Shown here piece after piece: positions 11,444 to 18,089 of a stretch of 64,000 nt of DNA (position 1 is its first letter; each line of letters opens with the position of its first letter). Source of the stretch: Halobacteriales archaeon QS_4_66_20. GTDB taxonomy: Archaea > Halobacteriota > Halobacteria > Halobacteriales > Haloarculaceae. A program made the position numbers and the translations under genes. Under the pieces are notes generated by a model. It was not told the origin of the DNA and made no database searches. It saw nothing but the letters and a program-made list of their open reading frames with translations. Location: assembly GCA_003021015.1 (NCBI GenBank), contig PXRK01000002.1, positions 1 to 64,000 on the forward strand, read 5' to 3'.

Positions 11444-11938
11444 GTGGATCTCGTCGTCATCGCCGCAGTTGCAGCGAACGAGGTCATCGGGGCCAGCGGC
11501 GGGCTCCCCTGGTACTACCCCGAAGACCTCGGGTACTTCAAGCAGGTAACCACCGGCCACCCTGTCATCATGGGCCGGCGCACCTACGAGTCGATCGTCG
11601 ACCGGATCGACGGACCGCTCCCCGACCGGACGAACGTCGTCCTGACGCGCGGGGAGTTCCGGCCGGCGCACGACGGCGTCGTCGTCGCGAGTTCACTCGC
11701 GGAGGCAGTCGACGCCGCAGGCGACGAGGGCGCCCGGACAGCCTACGTGATCGGCGGGGCGTCGGTGTATCGACAGGCGCTCGACGCGGGCCTCGTCGAC
11801 CGTCTCGTCATCACGCACATCCCGGACGCCTACGAGGGGGATACGCACTGGCCCGGGCCCGATTTCGAGACGCTCGACGTCGCCGATCGAACGGAGCTCG
11901 GGGACGGCCTGAAAGCCGTCACCTACGAACTCGGCTGA
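11444..11938 (+). CDS. dihydrofolate reductase
   Basis: A 164-residue DHFR (haloarchaeal Hdr type). It shows VVIAAVAANEVIGASGGLPW at the N-terminus, the active-site acidic residue in PEDLGYFKQ near residue 28, VIMGRRTYESI near 45 and YVIGGASVYRQAL near 105. It reduces dihydrofolate with NADPH, closing the thymidylate cycle with ThyA. The start is GTG, six bases after the thyA stop. The TGA stop is also the left target duplication of an inverted-repeat element. Confidence 0.95.
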   Translation: MDLVVIAAVAANEVIGASGGLPWYYPEDLGYFKQVTTGHPVIMGRRTYESIVDRIDGPLPDRTNVVLTRGEFRPAHDGVVVASSLAEAVDAAGDEGARTAYVIGGASVYRQALDAGLVDRLVITHIPDAYEGDTHWPGPDFETLDVADRTELGDGLKAVTYELG

Positions 11939-12034
11939 TAGTGATTGTTGTGATTATTTTCGGAGTCGCATCGCATTCTCGGGAGTTTCACGGGCTGACA
12001 CCGGAGTCTGATGGGTCGACAGCGGTAAAGACTA
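11939..12034 (-). mobile_element. short inverted-repeat element, type A, truncated
   Basis: The sequence begins TAGTGATTGTTGTGATTATT directly after the TGA stop of the dihydrofolate reductase gene and matches the reverse complement of the intact copy at 20637-20744. It stops matching after GGTAAAGACTA, so about 14 bases of the second terminal repeat and the second target duplication are missing. Confidence 0.75.
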
Positions 12035-12042
12035 CGTCGGCT

Positions 12043-12840
12043 GTGCACCGTTTCACCGCCGAGTACCTGGAAGCGACCCGCGAAGGGATGTGGGAGGACT
12101 CGCGGGACGCGCTCGCCGACCTCGCGCTCGGGAGCCGCGAGCGCGTCCTCGACGTCGGCGCCGGAACCGGCGAGCTGACCGGAGTCCTGCGCGAGGAGAC
12201 GCCGGGCACCGTGGTCGCGCTGGACGCCGACAGTGAGCTCCTCGGGGAAGTCCCCGCGCCGCGGGTGCTGGGCGACGCGACCCGGCTCCCGTTCCGGGAC
12301 GACGCATTCGACCTCGTGGTCTGCCAGGCGTTGCTGGTCAACCTGCCCGAACCCGAACGCACCCTCGGAGCGTTCGCCCGCGTCTCCAGCGACCGCGTGG
12401 CGGTCGTCGAGCCGGACAACAGTGCCGTCAGGATCGACTCGACGGTGCCCGACGAATCACCGCTGGCGCGGCGCGCCCGGGAGCTGTACCTCGACGCCGT
12501 CGGCACCGACGCGTCGATCGGCGACGCCCGCGACCTCTTCGCGGAGGTCGGGCTCTCCGAAGTGACGGTCCGCCGGTACGACCACGAGCGGGCGATCGAG
12601 CCGCCCTACTCCGAGCGGGCCGTCGAGAGCGCGCGGCGCAAGGCGAGCGGTGCCGGCCTCGACACTGATCGCGAGACGATCCTCGCCGGCGGGACGACCC
12701 CCGAGGAGTTCGACGACCTCCGCCAGGAGTGGCGGGCAATGGGTCGGGAGGCGGCGGCACAGATGCAGGACGGGGAGTACCGCCAGCGCGAGGTCGTTCC
12801 CTTCTTCGTGACGGTCGGACACGTTCGATCGTCGACCTGA
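12043..12840 (+). CDS. class I SAM-dependent methyltransferase
   Basis: A protein of about 265 residues with the Rossmann motif I VLDVGAGTGELTGVL near residue 30, motif II VVALDAD, the post-II LGDATRLPFRDDAFDLVVCQ and LLVNLPEPERTL near 100. It resembles the UbiE/Methyltransf_11 group; the substrate is unknown. The open frame runs on upstream through the truncated repeat element. I chose the GTG that starts VHRFTAEYLE because it begins just outside that element. A start within the element (GTG at 11944) cannot be excluded. Confidence 0.8.
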   Translation: MHRFTAEYLEATREGMWEDSRDALADLALGSRERVLDVGAGTGELTGVLREETPGTVVALDADSELLGEVPAPRVLGDATRLPFRDDAFDLVVCQALLVNLPEPERTLGAFARVSSDRVAVVEPDNSAVRIDSTVPDESPLARRARELYLDAVGTDASIGDARDLFAEVGLSEVTVRRYDHERAIEPPYSERAVESARRKASGAGLDTDRETILAGGTTPEEFDDLRQEWRAMGREAAAQMQDGEYRQREVVPFFVTVGHVRSST

Positions 12841-12863
12841 AAGAAGCAAACAGGCGACACGTA

Positions 12864-12938
12864 GCCGAGCAGCTGTCTAGCTGGCTGCTCGGCCCAGTAC
12901 ACGGAGCGGTGTGTCGCACTCCCGCGGGCCGCTCCGTG
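12864..12938. terminator. two strong hairpins between convergent genes
   Basis: Two perfect 10-bp stems lie in a row: GCCGAGCAGC (12864-12873) pairs with GCTGCTCGGC (12884-12893), and CACGGAGCGG (12900-12909) pairs with CCGCTCCGTG (12929-12938). They sit between the methyltransferase gene and a gene on the opposite strand, so bidirectional termination is the simplest reading. No T-run follows. A small structured RNA is the alternative. Confidence 0.5.
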
Positions 12939-13003
12939 GCAGTTCTCAGCGCATGGCGGGTGTGGTCCCGTGTTCCGACATAAACCTCCGGACGTCCTGC
13001 CTA

Positions 13004-13657
13004 CTACACCACGTCACCGCGGACCGAGACGCCCTCGCGCTCCTCGCGGTACTGCTCGATGGCAGCGGCAGCCTGTTCGGCTTCGTCCTCGTCGAGGCCG
13101 AGCATGCCGAGCGCGTCGGGCAGCGTCGGGAACACGAACTCGCCGTCGTGGAGCTTCGCGAAGGCGTCCTCGGAGCGCCGCCCGTCGAGCCAGAGACAGA
13201 CGCCGCGGGGATCGAGAATCTCCTCGTAACTCCCGCGGGCGTTTGCCCCCTCGAGTCGCCGGGTGACGTTGTCCTCGAAGCTCGCGTTACACACCTCCAG
13301 GTGGATCGGCTCGCCCTCCTCCAGCAGGTGGGCTGCGAGACACTGCTCCGGGGCGACGTGCCCACTGGGGTTCGCCCGGAGGGACTCCGGATTGGCTTTG
13401 GCCCACTCGGCGCGGACGGTCTTGCCGACGCCCTCGACCCCGTGTGAGTCGCGGAACCTCGACTCGGCCTCCTCGTCGCGGCCGAACAGCAGGTCCTTGG
13501 TCACGTAGACATCGAGCCGATCAACCGGGTCGAGCCCGAGCGCGAGGTTGCCGAACACCCACACCTCGCGCACCGGCACCGGCAGCTCCTCCGTCGCGAC
13601 GGTGTCGACGAGCTCCTCGACGCGGTCGATCGCCCGGTCGCGATCCCAGCCGCTCAT
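13004..13657 (-). CDS. uncharacterised haloarchaeal protein (DUF7095-like)
   Basis: A 217-residue acidic protein. The segment VREVWVFGNLALGLDPVDRLDVYVTKD near residues 28-55 resembles the GS-x-D-x-D core of minimal nucleotidyltransferases only loosely. The middle (HVAPEQCLAAHLLEEGEP) and the C-terminal helix pair are conserved-looking. It matches my memory of the family DUF7095, which has no assigned function. It is divergent from ncsA, so the two may share a promoter region. Confidence 0.7.
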   Translation of the reverse strand: MSGWDRDRAIDRVEELVDTVATEELPVPVREVWVFGNLALGLDPVDRLDVYVTKDLLFGRDEEAESRFRDSHGVEGVGKTVRAEWAKANPESLRANPSGHVAPEQCLAAHLLEEGEPIHLEVCNASFEDNVTRRLEGANARGSYEEILDPRGVCLWLDGRRSEDAFAKLHDGEFVFPTLPDALGMLGLDEDEAEQAAAAIEQYREEREGVSVRGDVV

Positions 13658-13759
13658 TGCCGGACGTACTCGCCGCGGGGTGAAAACGGTAGCGACACGG
13701 TCGGAGCCGCAGCGATCCGATCGAAAGCCACAACCTCGCGCCTCCGGTAGACCACGCCA

Positions 13760-14740
13760 ATGGACTGCGACAAGTGCGGCGACACGGCTGTGTCACACGC
13801 CGCCTACTCCGGCCTGCACCTCTGTGAGGAACACCTCTGTGCGTCCGTCGAGAAGCGGGTCCGCCGGCGGGTTCGCGAGGACAACCTGCTCGGCAGAGAC
13901 GCGACGCCCGAGGACCCCGAAACGTGGGTCATCGGCCTCTCCGGTGGGAAAGACAGCGTCGTCCTCACGCACATCCTCCACGAGACCTTCGCCAAGGACC
14001 CGCGGGTCGAACTCGTCGCACTGTCGATCCACGAGGGGATCGAGGGGTACCGCGACGAGAGCCTCGACGCCTGTCGGGAGCTCACTGCCGACCGCGACCT
14101 GCGCCACGAGGTCGTCAGCTACGACGAAGAGTTCGACGTCCGCATGGACGAAGTCGTCGAGGACGATCCGAAGAACATGTCAGCCTGCGCATACTGTGGG
14201 GTGTTCCGCCGGGACGTGCTGTCACGGTATGCGGCCGACATCGGCGCTGACAAGCTGCTGACTGGTCACAATCTTGATGACGAAGCCGAGACCGCATTGA
14301 TGAACTTTCTCGAAGGTGATGTCAGGCAGATTGCACAACAGTTCGACGCGAGTCTCGGCCCGTTCGACGGAGCTTCGAGCGAGCGGACGCGGGGGGAAAC
14401 CGAGGCGTTCGTCCCCCGGGCGAAGCCGCTCCGGGACGTGCCCGAAAAGGAGGTCGCACTGTACGCACGGTTCGAGGGGCTGCCCGCGCACATCACCGAG
14501 TGCCCCCACGCCGAGGAGGCGTATCGCGGCGAGATTCAGCAGTTGCTCTACGACCTCGAGGAGCGTCACCCCGGAACCCGCCACTCGATCATGGCCGGCT
14601 ACGAGGAGCTGGCCGCGCTGGCGGCGACGGAGCACCGCAGCGAGGATCCGGCCCTCGACGAGTGCGAACAGTGCGGTAGCCCGACGACTGGCGACCGCTG
14701 CCGGAAGTGCAGCCTGCTCGACGCGCTCGAAGCCGTTTAA
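13760..14740 (+). CDS. ncsA: tRNA wobble-uridine 2-thiolation protein NcsA
   Basis: A 326-residue PP-loop ATPase of the Ncs6/CTU1/TtuA family that thiolates uridine 34 of tRNAs, using a ubiquitin-like SAMP as sulfur carrier. Zinc ribbon 1 is MDCDKCGDT plus LHLCEEHLC. The PP-loop GLSGGKDSVV is near residue 58. The catalytic CAYCGVFRR is near 145, followed by LLTGHNLDDEAETALMNFL. The C-terminal zinc ribbon is CEQCGSPTTGDRCRKC. It faces ftsZ2 tail to tail. The same ncsA-ftsZ2-cdrS-cdrL order is, as I recall, found in Haloferax volcanii. Confidence 0.93.
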   Translation: MDCDKCGDTAVSHAAYSGLHLCEEHLCASVEKRVRRRVREDNLLGRDATPEDPETWVIGLSGGKDSVVLTHILHETFAKDPRVELVALSIHEGIEGYRDESLDACRELTADRDLRHEVVSYDEEFDVRMDEVVEDDPKNMSACAYCGVFRRDVLSRYAADIGADKLLTGHNLDDEAETALMNFLEGDVRQIAQQFDASLGPFDGASSERTRGETEAFVPRAKPLRDVPEKEVALYARFEGLPAHITECPHAEEAYRGEIQQLLYDLEERHPGTRHSIMAGYEELAALAATEHRSEDPALDECEQCGSPTTGDRCRKCSLLDALEAV

Positions 14741-14775
14741 AAAAGACGGGTGTACGTAGGTGGAGACGGGTCGTT

Positions 14776-14793
14776 CCCGGGGATCAACCCGGG
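14776..14793. terminator. hairpin between convergent ncsA and ftsZ2
   Basis: CCCGGG, six bases, then CCCGGG form a 6-bp palindromic stem in the 72-base gap between two converging genes. Its placement suggests termination in both directions. Confidence 0.4.
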
Positions 14794-14812
14794 AGACAGT
14801 GATTCTGCGGCG

Positions 14813-15991
14813 CTACTCGGTGCGGATGACGTCCAGGCCGTTCTGCTGTTCGACCTTGTCGTGGCCGCCGTCGGTCTCGCCGAACCCGTGGCTGGTGCCG
14901 ACGTTGCTCGACGCGTCGAACGTTTCCTCGTCGACGCCCTGGATCGCTTCCCGGGACTTGTTGGCTTGCTTCTGGGTCGTCGGGCCCAGCACCTGCGCGC
15001 TCTGGACGCCGGTCATGATCGCCATGACGCGGACCTTCCCCTTGTACTCCTCCTGGATTCGGGCACCCCAAATGACGTTCGCGCTCGCCTCCAGGCGGTT
15101 GGTGATGTTCTGGGCGATCCCCTCCGCTTCCTGCAACGTGAGGTCGGGGCCGCCGGTGATGTGCACCAGGCCGCCGCTGGCGCCGCGGTAGTCGACGTCA
15201 AGCAGCGGGTGGTTCATCGCGTCCTTGACGACCTCCTCTGTCTTGTTCTTGTCCTGGGTCTCGCCGACCAGCATGACGGCGACGCCGCCCTGGTTCATGA
15301 TCGAGGTCATGTCGGCGTAGTCCAGGTTGATCAGCGACGGCTGGGTGATCGTCTCGGAAATCCCCTTGACCGTCTCGGCGATGATCTGGTCCATCACCGA
15401 GAACGCCTTGCCGATCGGCAGGTTCGGGACGTAGTCGAGCAGGCGGTTGTTGTCCAGCACGATGATCGAGTCGGCTTCCTCCCGGAGCCGTTCGAGGCCT
15501 TCCTCGGCTTTGACCGTGCGCGCGCGCTCGACGTTGAACGGCGTCGAGACCATCCCGACGACGATCGCGCCCTGCTCTTTGGCGATCTTCGAGACGACCG
15601 GTGCCGCGCCGGTGCCAGTGCCGCCACCCATGCCGGCGGTGACGAACACGAGGTCGGCGTCGCCCAGTACCTCCTTGATCGTGCCCTGGGCCATCTCGGT
15701 GGCGCGCTCGCCCATCTTGGGGTCGCCGCCGGCGCCCAGGCCGTTGGTGAGCGACTTGCCGACCAGGATCTTCGTGTCGGCCTCGATCATCTGCAGGTGC
15801 TGCTTGTCGGTGTTGATCGCGATGGTTTCGGCGCCGTCGACACCGATGTTGTACAGTCGGTTGACGGTGTTGTTGCCGGCGCCGCCACAGCCGATGATGA
15901 CGATCCGCGGATCACCGAACCCGTCGACGTCGTCCATCTGCTGTTGTTCCTGCTCGTCGCGCTCGAGGGCTTCGTTGACGATGTCCTGCAT
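14813..15991 (-). CDS. ftsZ2: cell division GTPase FtsZ2
   Basis: A 392-residue tubulin-superfamily GTPase that constricts the haloarchaeal division ring together with FtsZ1. It starts [40 protein letters not shown] is near residue 30, the tubulin signature [10 protein letters not shown] near 125, and the T7 loop region [12 protein letters not shown] near 230. The C-terminal tail ends in DVIRTE. Assignment to FtsZ2 rather than FtsZ1 rests on the N-terminal sequence and the cdrS-ftsZ2 arrangement. The start lies two bases after the cdrS stop, so the genes form one operon. Confidence 0.97.
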   Translation of the reverse strand: MQDIVNEALERDEQEQQQMDDVDGFGDPRIVIIGCGGAGNNTVNRLYNIGVDGAETIAINTDKQHLQMIEADTKILVGKSLTNGLGAGGDPKMGERATEMAQGTIKEVLGDADLVFVTAGMGGGTGTGAAPVVSKIAKEQGAIVVGMVSTPFNVERARTVKAEEGLERLREEADSIIVLDNNRLLDYVPNLPIGKAFSVMDQIIAETVKGISETITQPSLINLDYADMTSIMNQGGVAVMLVGETQDKNKTEEVVKDAMNHPLLDVDYRGASGGLVHITGGPDLTLQEAEGIAQNITNRLEASANVIWGARIQEEYKGKVRVMAIMTGVQSAQVLGPTTQKQANKSREAIQGVDEETFDASSNVGTSHGFGETDGGHDKVEQQNGLDVIRTE

Positions 15992-15993
15992 CG

Positions 15994-16191
15994 TTAGACC
16001 CTCGCCCACGAGCGGTCTTTGCGCCGCTGGCGTTTCTCGGACGGCCGCTCTTTGCCGGTGTCCTGTTCGGCGAGCATGTCGCGAACAGCCGACCGGATCG
16101 CCTCGCTCCGGTTCGGGTACTCCCCGGTCTCGACTATCTGTTCGACCTCTTCGATCTGCTGCTTCGGAATCCGTAGTGTCACACGCTCCAT
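15994..16191 (-). CDS. cdrS: ribbon-helix-helix regulator CdrS
   Basis: A 65-residue RHH/CopG-type DNA-binding protein. The beta-strand [12 protein letters not shown] is followed by two helices ([28 protein letters not shown]) and a basic tail KRQRRKDRS. It corresponds to CdrS (cell division regulator, short), known in Halobacterium and Haloferax to be co-transcribed with ftsZ2 and to control division genes. It is the first gene of the cdrS-ftsZ2 operon and is preceded by a complex control region (16192-16421). Confidence 0.93.
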   Translation of the reverse strand: MERVTLRIPKQQIEEVEQIVETGEYPNRSEAIRSAVRDMLAEQDTGKERPSEKRQRRKDRSWARV

Positions 16192-16421
16192 TGTTGTATT
16201 CCCCTGTGGGTAAGACAGGGGCGAGTTTACATCCCGCCCGTTCGTCTAACACAGCAGAACCGCACTACTGCGAGGTAGTCGTCACCTCGCTTCCTGCTGT
16301 GTAAGACTCTCGTCTTACGCACGAATTACAACAGACCCCTGGTTAATAAAAGTACCGGTGGTGCGTAAGACAACGATCCGTTTACCAGCTTAAACACGCT
16401 CTACCTCGCGTTTGCGGGCAA
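16192..16421 (-). promoter_or_regulatory. cdrS-ftsZ2 control region with GTCTTAC boxes
   Basis: On the minus strand the TATA box is TTTTATTAA (16342-16350). Four exact copies of GTCTTAC/GTAAGAC occur at 16210-16216, 16301-16307, 16312-16318 and 16365-16371, with a variant GTCTAAC at 16244-16250. GTCTTACGCAC (16312-16322) and GTGCGTAAGAC (16361-16371) form a perfect inverted repeat around the TATA box. GTCTAACACAGCAG (16244-16257) pairs with CTGCTGTGTAAGAC (16294-16307) around an inner stem. CCCCTGT and ACAGGGG form a hairpin (16201-16221) ten bases before the cdrS start. CdrL is the likely binder. Confidence 0.75.
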
Positions 16422-17015
16422 TCAGGGTTGGTCGAGAACGTCGGCTGCCGGGGTGCGCCGGCCGCAGCCGGGACAGAACGACCAGTCCGAACGGATCTCG
16501 TCCCCGCACTCGCAGAACACGCGTCGCGCAGATTTCTCCCCACAGTTCGGACAGTAAACGTGGGACGGCGAGAGGATTTCGCCGCACTGTGTACACGTCT
16601 TACGTTCGGCTTCGTCGGCGTTTTCGTCCGCCTCGGCAGATGTCTTACTCTCCCCGGGCCCGTGTGACACATCGTTTGTCGGCGCGTGAGACGCCTCCGA
16701 GTCGGCGTTTACACTGGCCCCGACTGCGTCGGACTGTTCGGCCATACCGCCATCAAGCGTGATGTTTACGTTGACGTCCTGTGGCTGGCGCGGCGTAAAC
16801 GAGCCGTCCAGGCGCTCGGCGATGAGCGCGTCGATCCGGTCGGTGACGAGCGCGTCGAGGCTGTCCTCGGTTGGATCGGGCTCGGTGGCCGCCGGGGTCG
16901 AGTGATTGTCGAGGTACGCGCGCAGCGCGTCCCGCATGATCTCGCTTTTCGAGGCGTCGAACTCCTCGATCCGCTTGATCAGCTCCTCGTCAGCGCGGAA
17001 CGTGATCTTGCTCAT
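16422..17015 (-). CDS. cdrL: ribbon-helix-helix zinc-ribbon regulator CdrL
   Basis: A 197-residue regulator. The N-terminal RHH domain is MSKITFRADEELIKRIEEF with SKSEIMRDALRAYL. A low-complexity acidic linker follows, and the C-terminus is a double zinc ribbon: CTQCG, CPNCG, CECGD and CPGCG. It corresponds to CdrL (cell division regulator, long), known to control the cdrS-ftsZ2 promoter. I prefer the ATG at 17015 to the one at 17042, because a TATA-like GAAATAGG lies about 30 bases before 17015. Two GTCTGAC boxes precede that TATA, which suggests self-regulation. Confidence 0.9.
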   Translation of the reverse strand: MSKITFRADEELIKRIEEFDASKSEIMRDALRAYLDNHSTPAATEPDPTEDSLDALVTDRIDALIAERLDGSFTPRQPQDVNVNITLDGGMAEQSDAVGASVNADSEASHAPTNDVSHGPGESKTSAEADENADEAERKTCTQCGEILSPSHVYCPNCGEKSARRVFCECGDEIRSDWSFCPGCGRRTPAADVLDQP

Positions 17016-17064
17016 CGACTCGTCATACAGGTTGTCACCCATCCTATTTCAATCTTCCCTGGAT

Positions 17065-17082
17065 GTCTGACAGGGGTCTGAC
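17065..17082 (-). promoter_or_regulatory. paired GTCTGAC boxes upstream of cdrL
   Basis: GTCTGAC occurs at 17065-17071 and 17076-17082, eleven bases apart, that is one helical turn. They lie just upstream of the TATA-like sequence of cdrL. They resemble the GTCTTAC boxes of cdrS-ftsZ2 and the inverted GTCAGAC/GTCTGAC pair before ftsZ1. Confidence 0.6.
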
Positions 17083-17085
17083 TCA

Positions 17086-17194
17086 TAGTGATTGTTGCGA
17101 GTCTTTACCGCTGGAACGTCACAATTTGTGGTCTTCAGCCCGCGGGACAACCGTTCCTGTGACGTGGTCACGAAAATAATCGCAACAATCACTA
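17086..17194. mobile_element. short inverted-repeat element, type A (diverged core)
   Basis: 109 bp from TAGTGATTGTTGCGAG to CGCAACAATCACTA, flanked on both sides by TCA (17083-17085 and 17195-17197). The terminal repeats match the type A copies at 20637 and 40589; most of the centre has diverged. It lies between cdrL and tRNA-Tyr. Confidence 0.8.
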
Positions 17195-17246
17195 TCAGGG
17201 CCAATGCATAATGGTTAAGTCCGCAAGCCGGCCTACAGGGAGACGC

Positions 17247-17320
17247 CCGCCCTTAGCTCAGACTGGTAGAGCAGTCGACTGTAGATCGACTTGTCCCCCG
17301 TTCAAATCGGGGAGGGCGGA
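17247..17320 (+). tRNA. tRNA-Tyr (anticodon GTA)
   Basis: A complete cloverleaf. The acceptor stem is CCGCCCT paired with AGGGCGG plus discriminator A. The D arm is GCTCAGACTGGTAGAGC. The anticodon stem GTCGA/TCGAC encloses the loop CTGTAGA with anticodon GTA. The T arm is CCCCG TTCAAAT CGGGG. No intron is seen. CCA is not encoded. Its 3' half and flank are duplicated 131 bases downstream. Confidence 0.95.
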
Positions 17321-17477
17321 CTTTTGCTGCGAACGACAGTGAGCAGGCAAACGTCTCACGACCCGATTTGAGCAGACGAGTCACAGCCCGGAACGGCGCG
17401 AAGCGCCGCACGCCCGGACTGTCTCGGCGAGTTCAAATCAGGGAGGGCGGATTTTTGCTGCGAACGACAGTGAGCAG
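17300..17477 (+). repeat. direct repeat of the tRNA-Tyr 3' end (possible att scar)
   Basis: The 47 bases 17300-17346, starting GTTCAAATCGGGGAGGGCGG and running past the tRNA end, recur at 17431-17477 with two mismatches. The 84 bases between the copies hold no gene. A tRNA 3' end copied downstream is the usual attL/attR footprint of an integrase-borne element, here with almost all its DNA gone. Confidence 0.65.
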
Positions 17478-17533
17478 TCAAGATGGTCACGAACGACCGT
17501 ACCATGGCCCGTCGCTGTATCGCCGGCGTGTCA

Positions 17534-17641
17534 TACTGCCGGACGTGACTATGTTACTCCGAGTGATGCTCGAACTGGGGGTTTCGGTTGTCTTAGATGC
17601 TGAGCGCTATCCGGGTGGGAACGGAATCACGTCCGGCAGTA
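17534..17641 (+). mobile_element. short inverted-repeat element, type B
   Basis: 108 bp with perfect 15-bp ends TACTGCCGGACGTGA / TCACGTCCGGCAGTA, flanked by TCA at 17531-17533 and 17642-17644. It is nearly identical to the copy at 42862-42969 (about six differences). Confidence 0.85.
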
Positions 17642-17736
17642 TCAGGACCGAATCGCCCGACGTGACGGTCACAAAACGTCATAAACAATCACCCTCCTTT
17701 TTGTCCTCGTGCTGTTTTGAGGTGAGTGTGGTTGCG

Positions 17737-17904
17737 ATGGGTGTGCTCAACAGGGCAAAGGCAATGTCAGGGCTGGCAGCGTCGGAAGAAGACGGGCTTC
17801 CGTACGTCTGTCTCGCCTGTGAGACAGCGCTAGAGGTACGGCACTACACGTGTCCTGTCTGTGGCAGTTTCGACGTCCGTTGCTCCAAGTGGGTTCGAGA
17901 GTAA
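17737..17904 (+). CDS. small zinc-ribbon protein
   Basis: A 55-residue protein with YVCLACETALEVRHYTCPVCG, a CxxC-x11-CxxC zinc ribbon in its second half and a short N-terminal helix (MGVLNRAKAMSGLA). Haloarchaea carry many such single zinc-ribbon proteins of unknown function. The frame is open further upstream but runs into the type B element, so I use the ATG after it. Confidence 0.6.
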   Translation: MGVLNRAKAMSGLAASEEDGLPYVCLACETALEVRHYTCPVCGSFDVRCSKWVRE

Positions 17905-18089
17905 CAGGTACACCCGTATGCACCACCGCGCCCGCACGGGTCGGCCACGGATGCGGGTGCGCTCACACTACCGCACAAGGTACACATCCCTGTCCCGGGG
18001 CGGACGAGCCCCTGTCCTCATCCCACCCTCATCTTCGGTCGCTTCGCCCGACGAAACCCTTAATCCCGCAGCTTAGCTGGTACTAGCGG
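17905..18089 (+). other. intergenic region with the promoter of the CobD-like gene
   Basis: No gene is seen. CCCTTAATCCC at about 18055-18065 is a TATA-like sequence roughly 26 bases before the ATG at 18090. Confidence 0.4.

Noticed and set aside
12841-13003. H/ACA guide RNA
   Set aside because: The two stems are simple perfect hairpins without an internal pseudouridylation pocket or a correctly placed ACA box.
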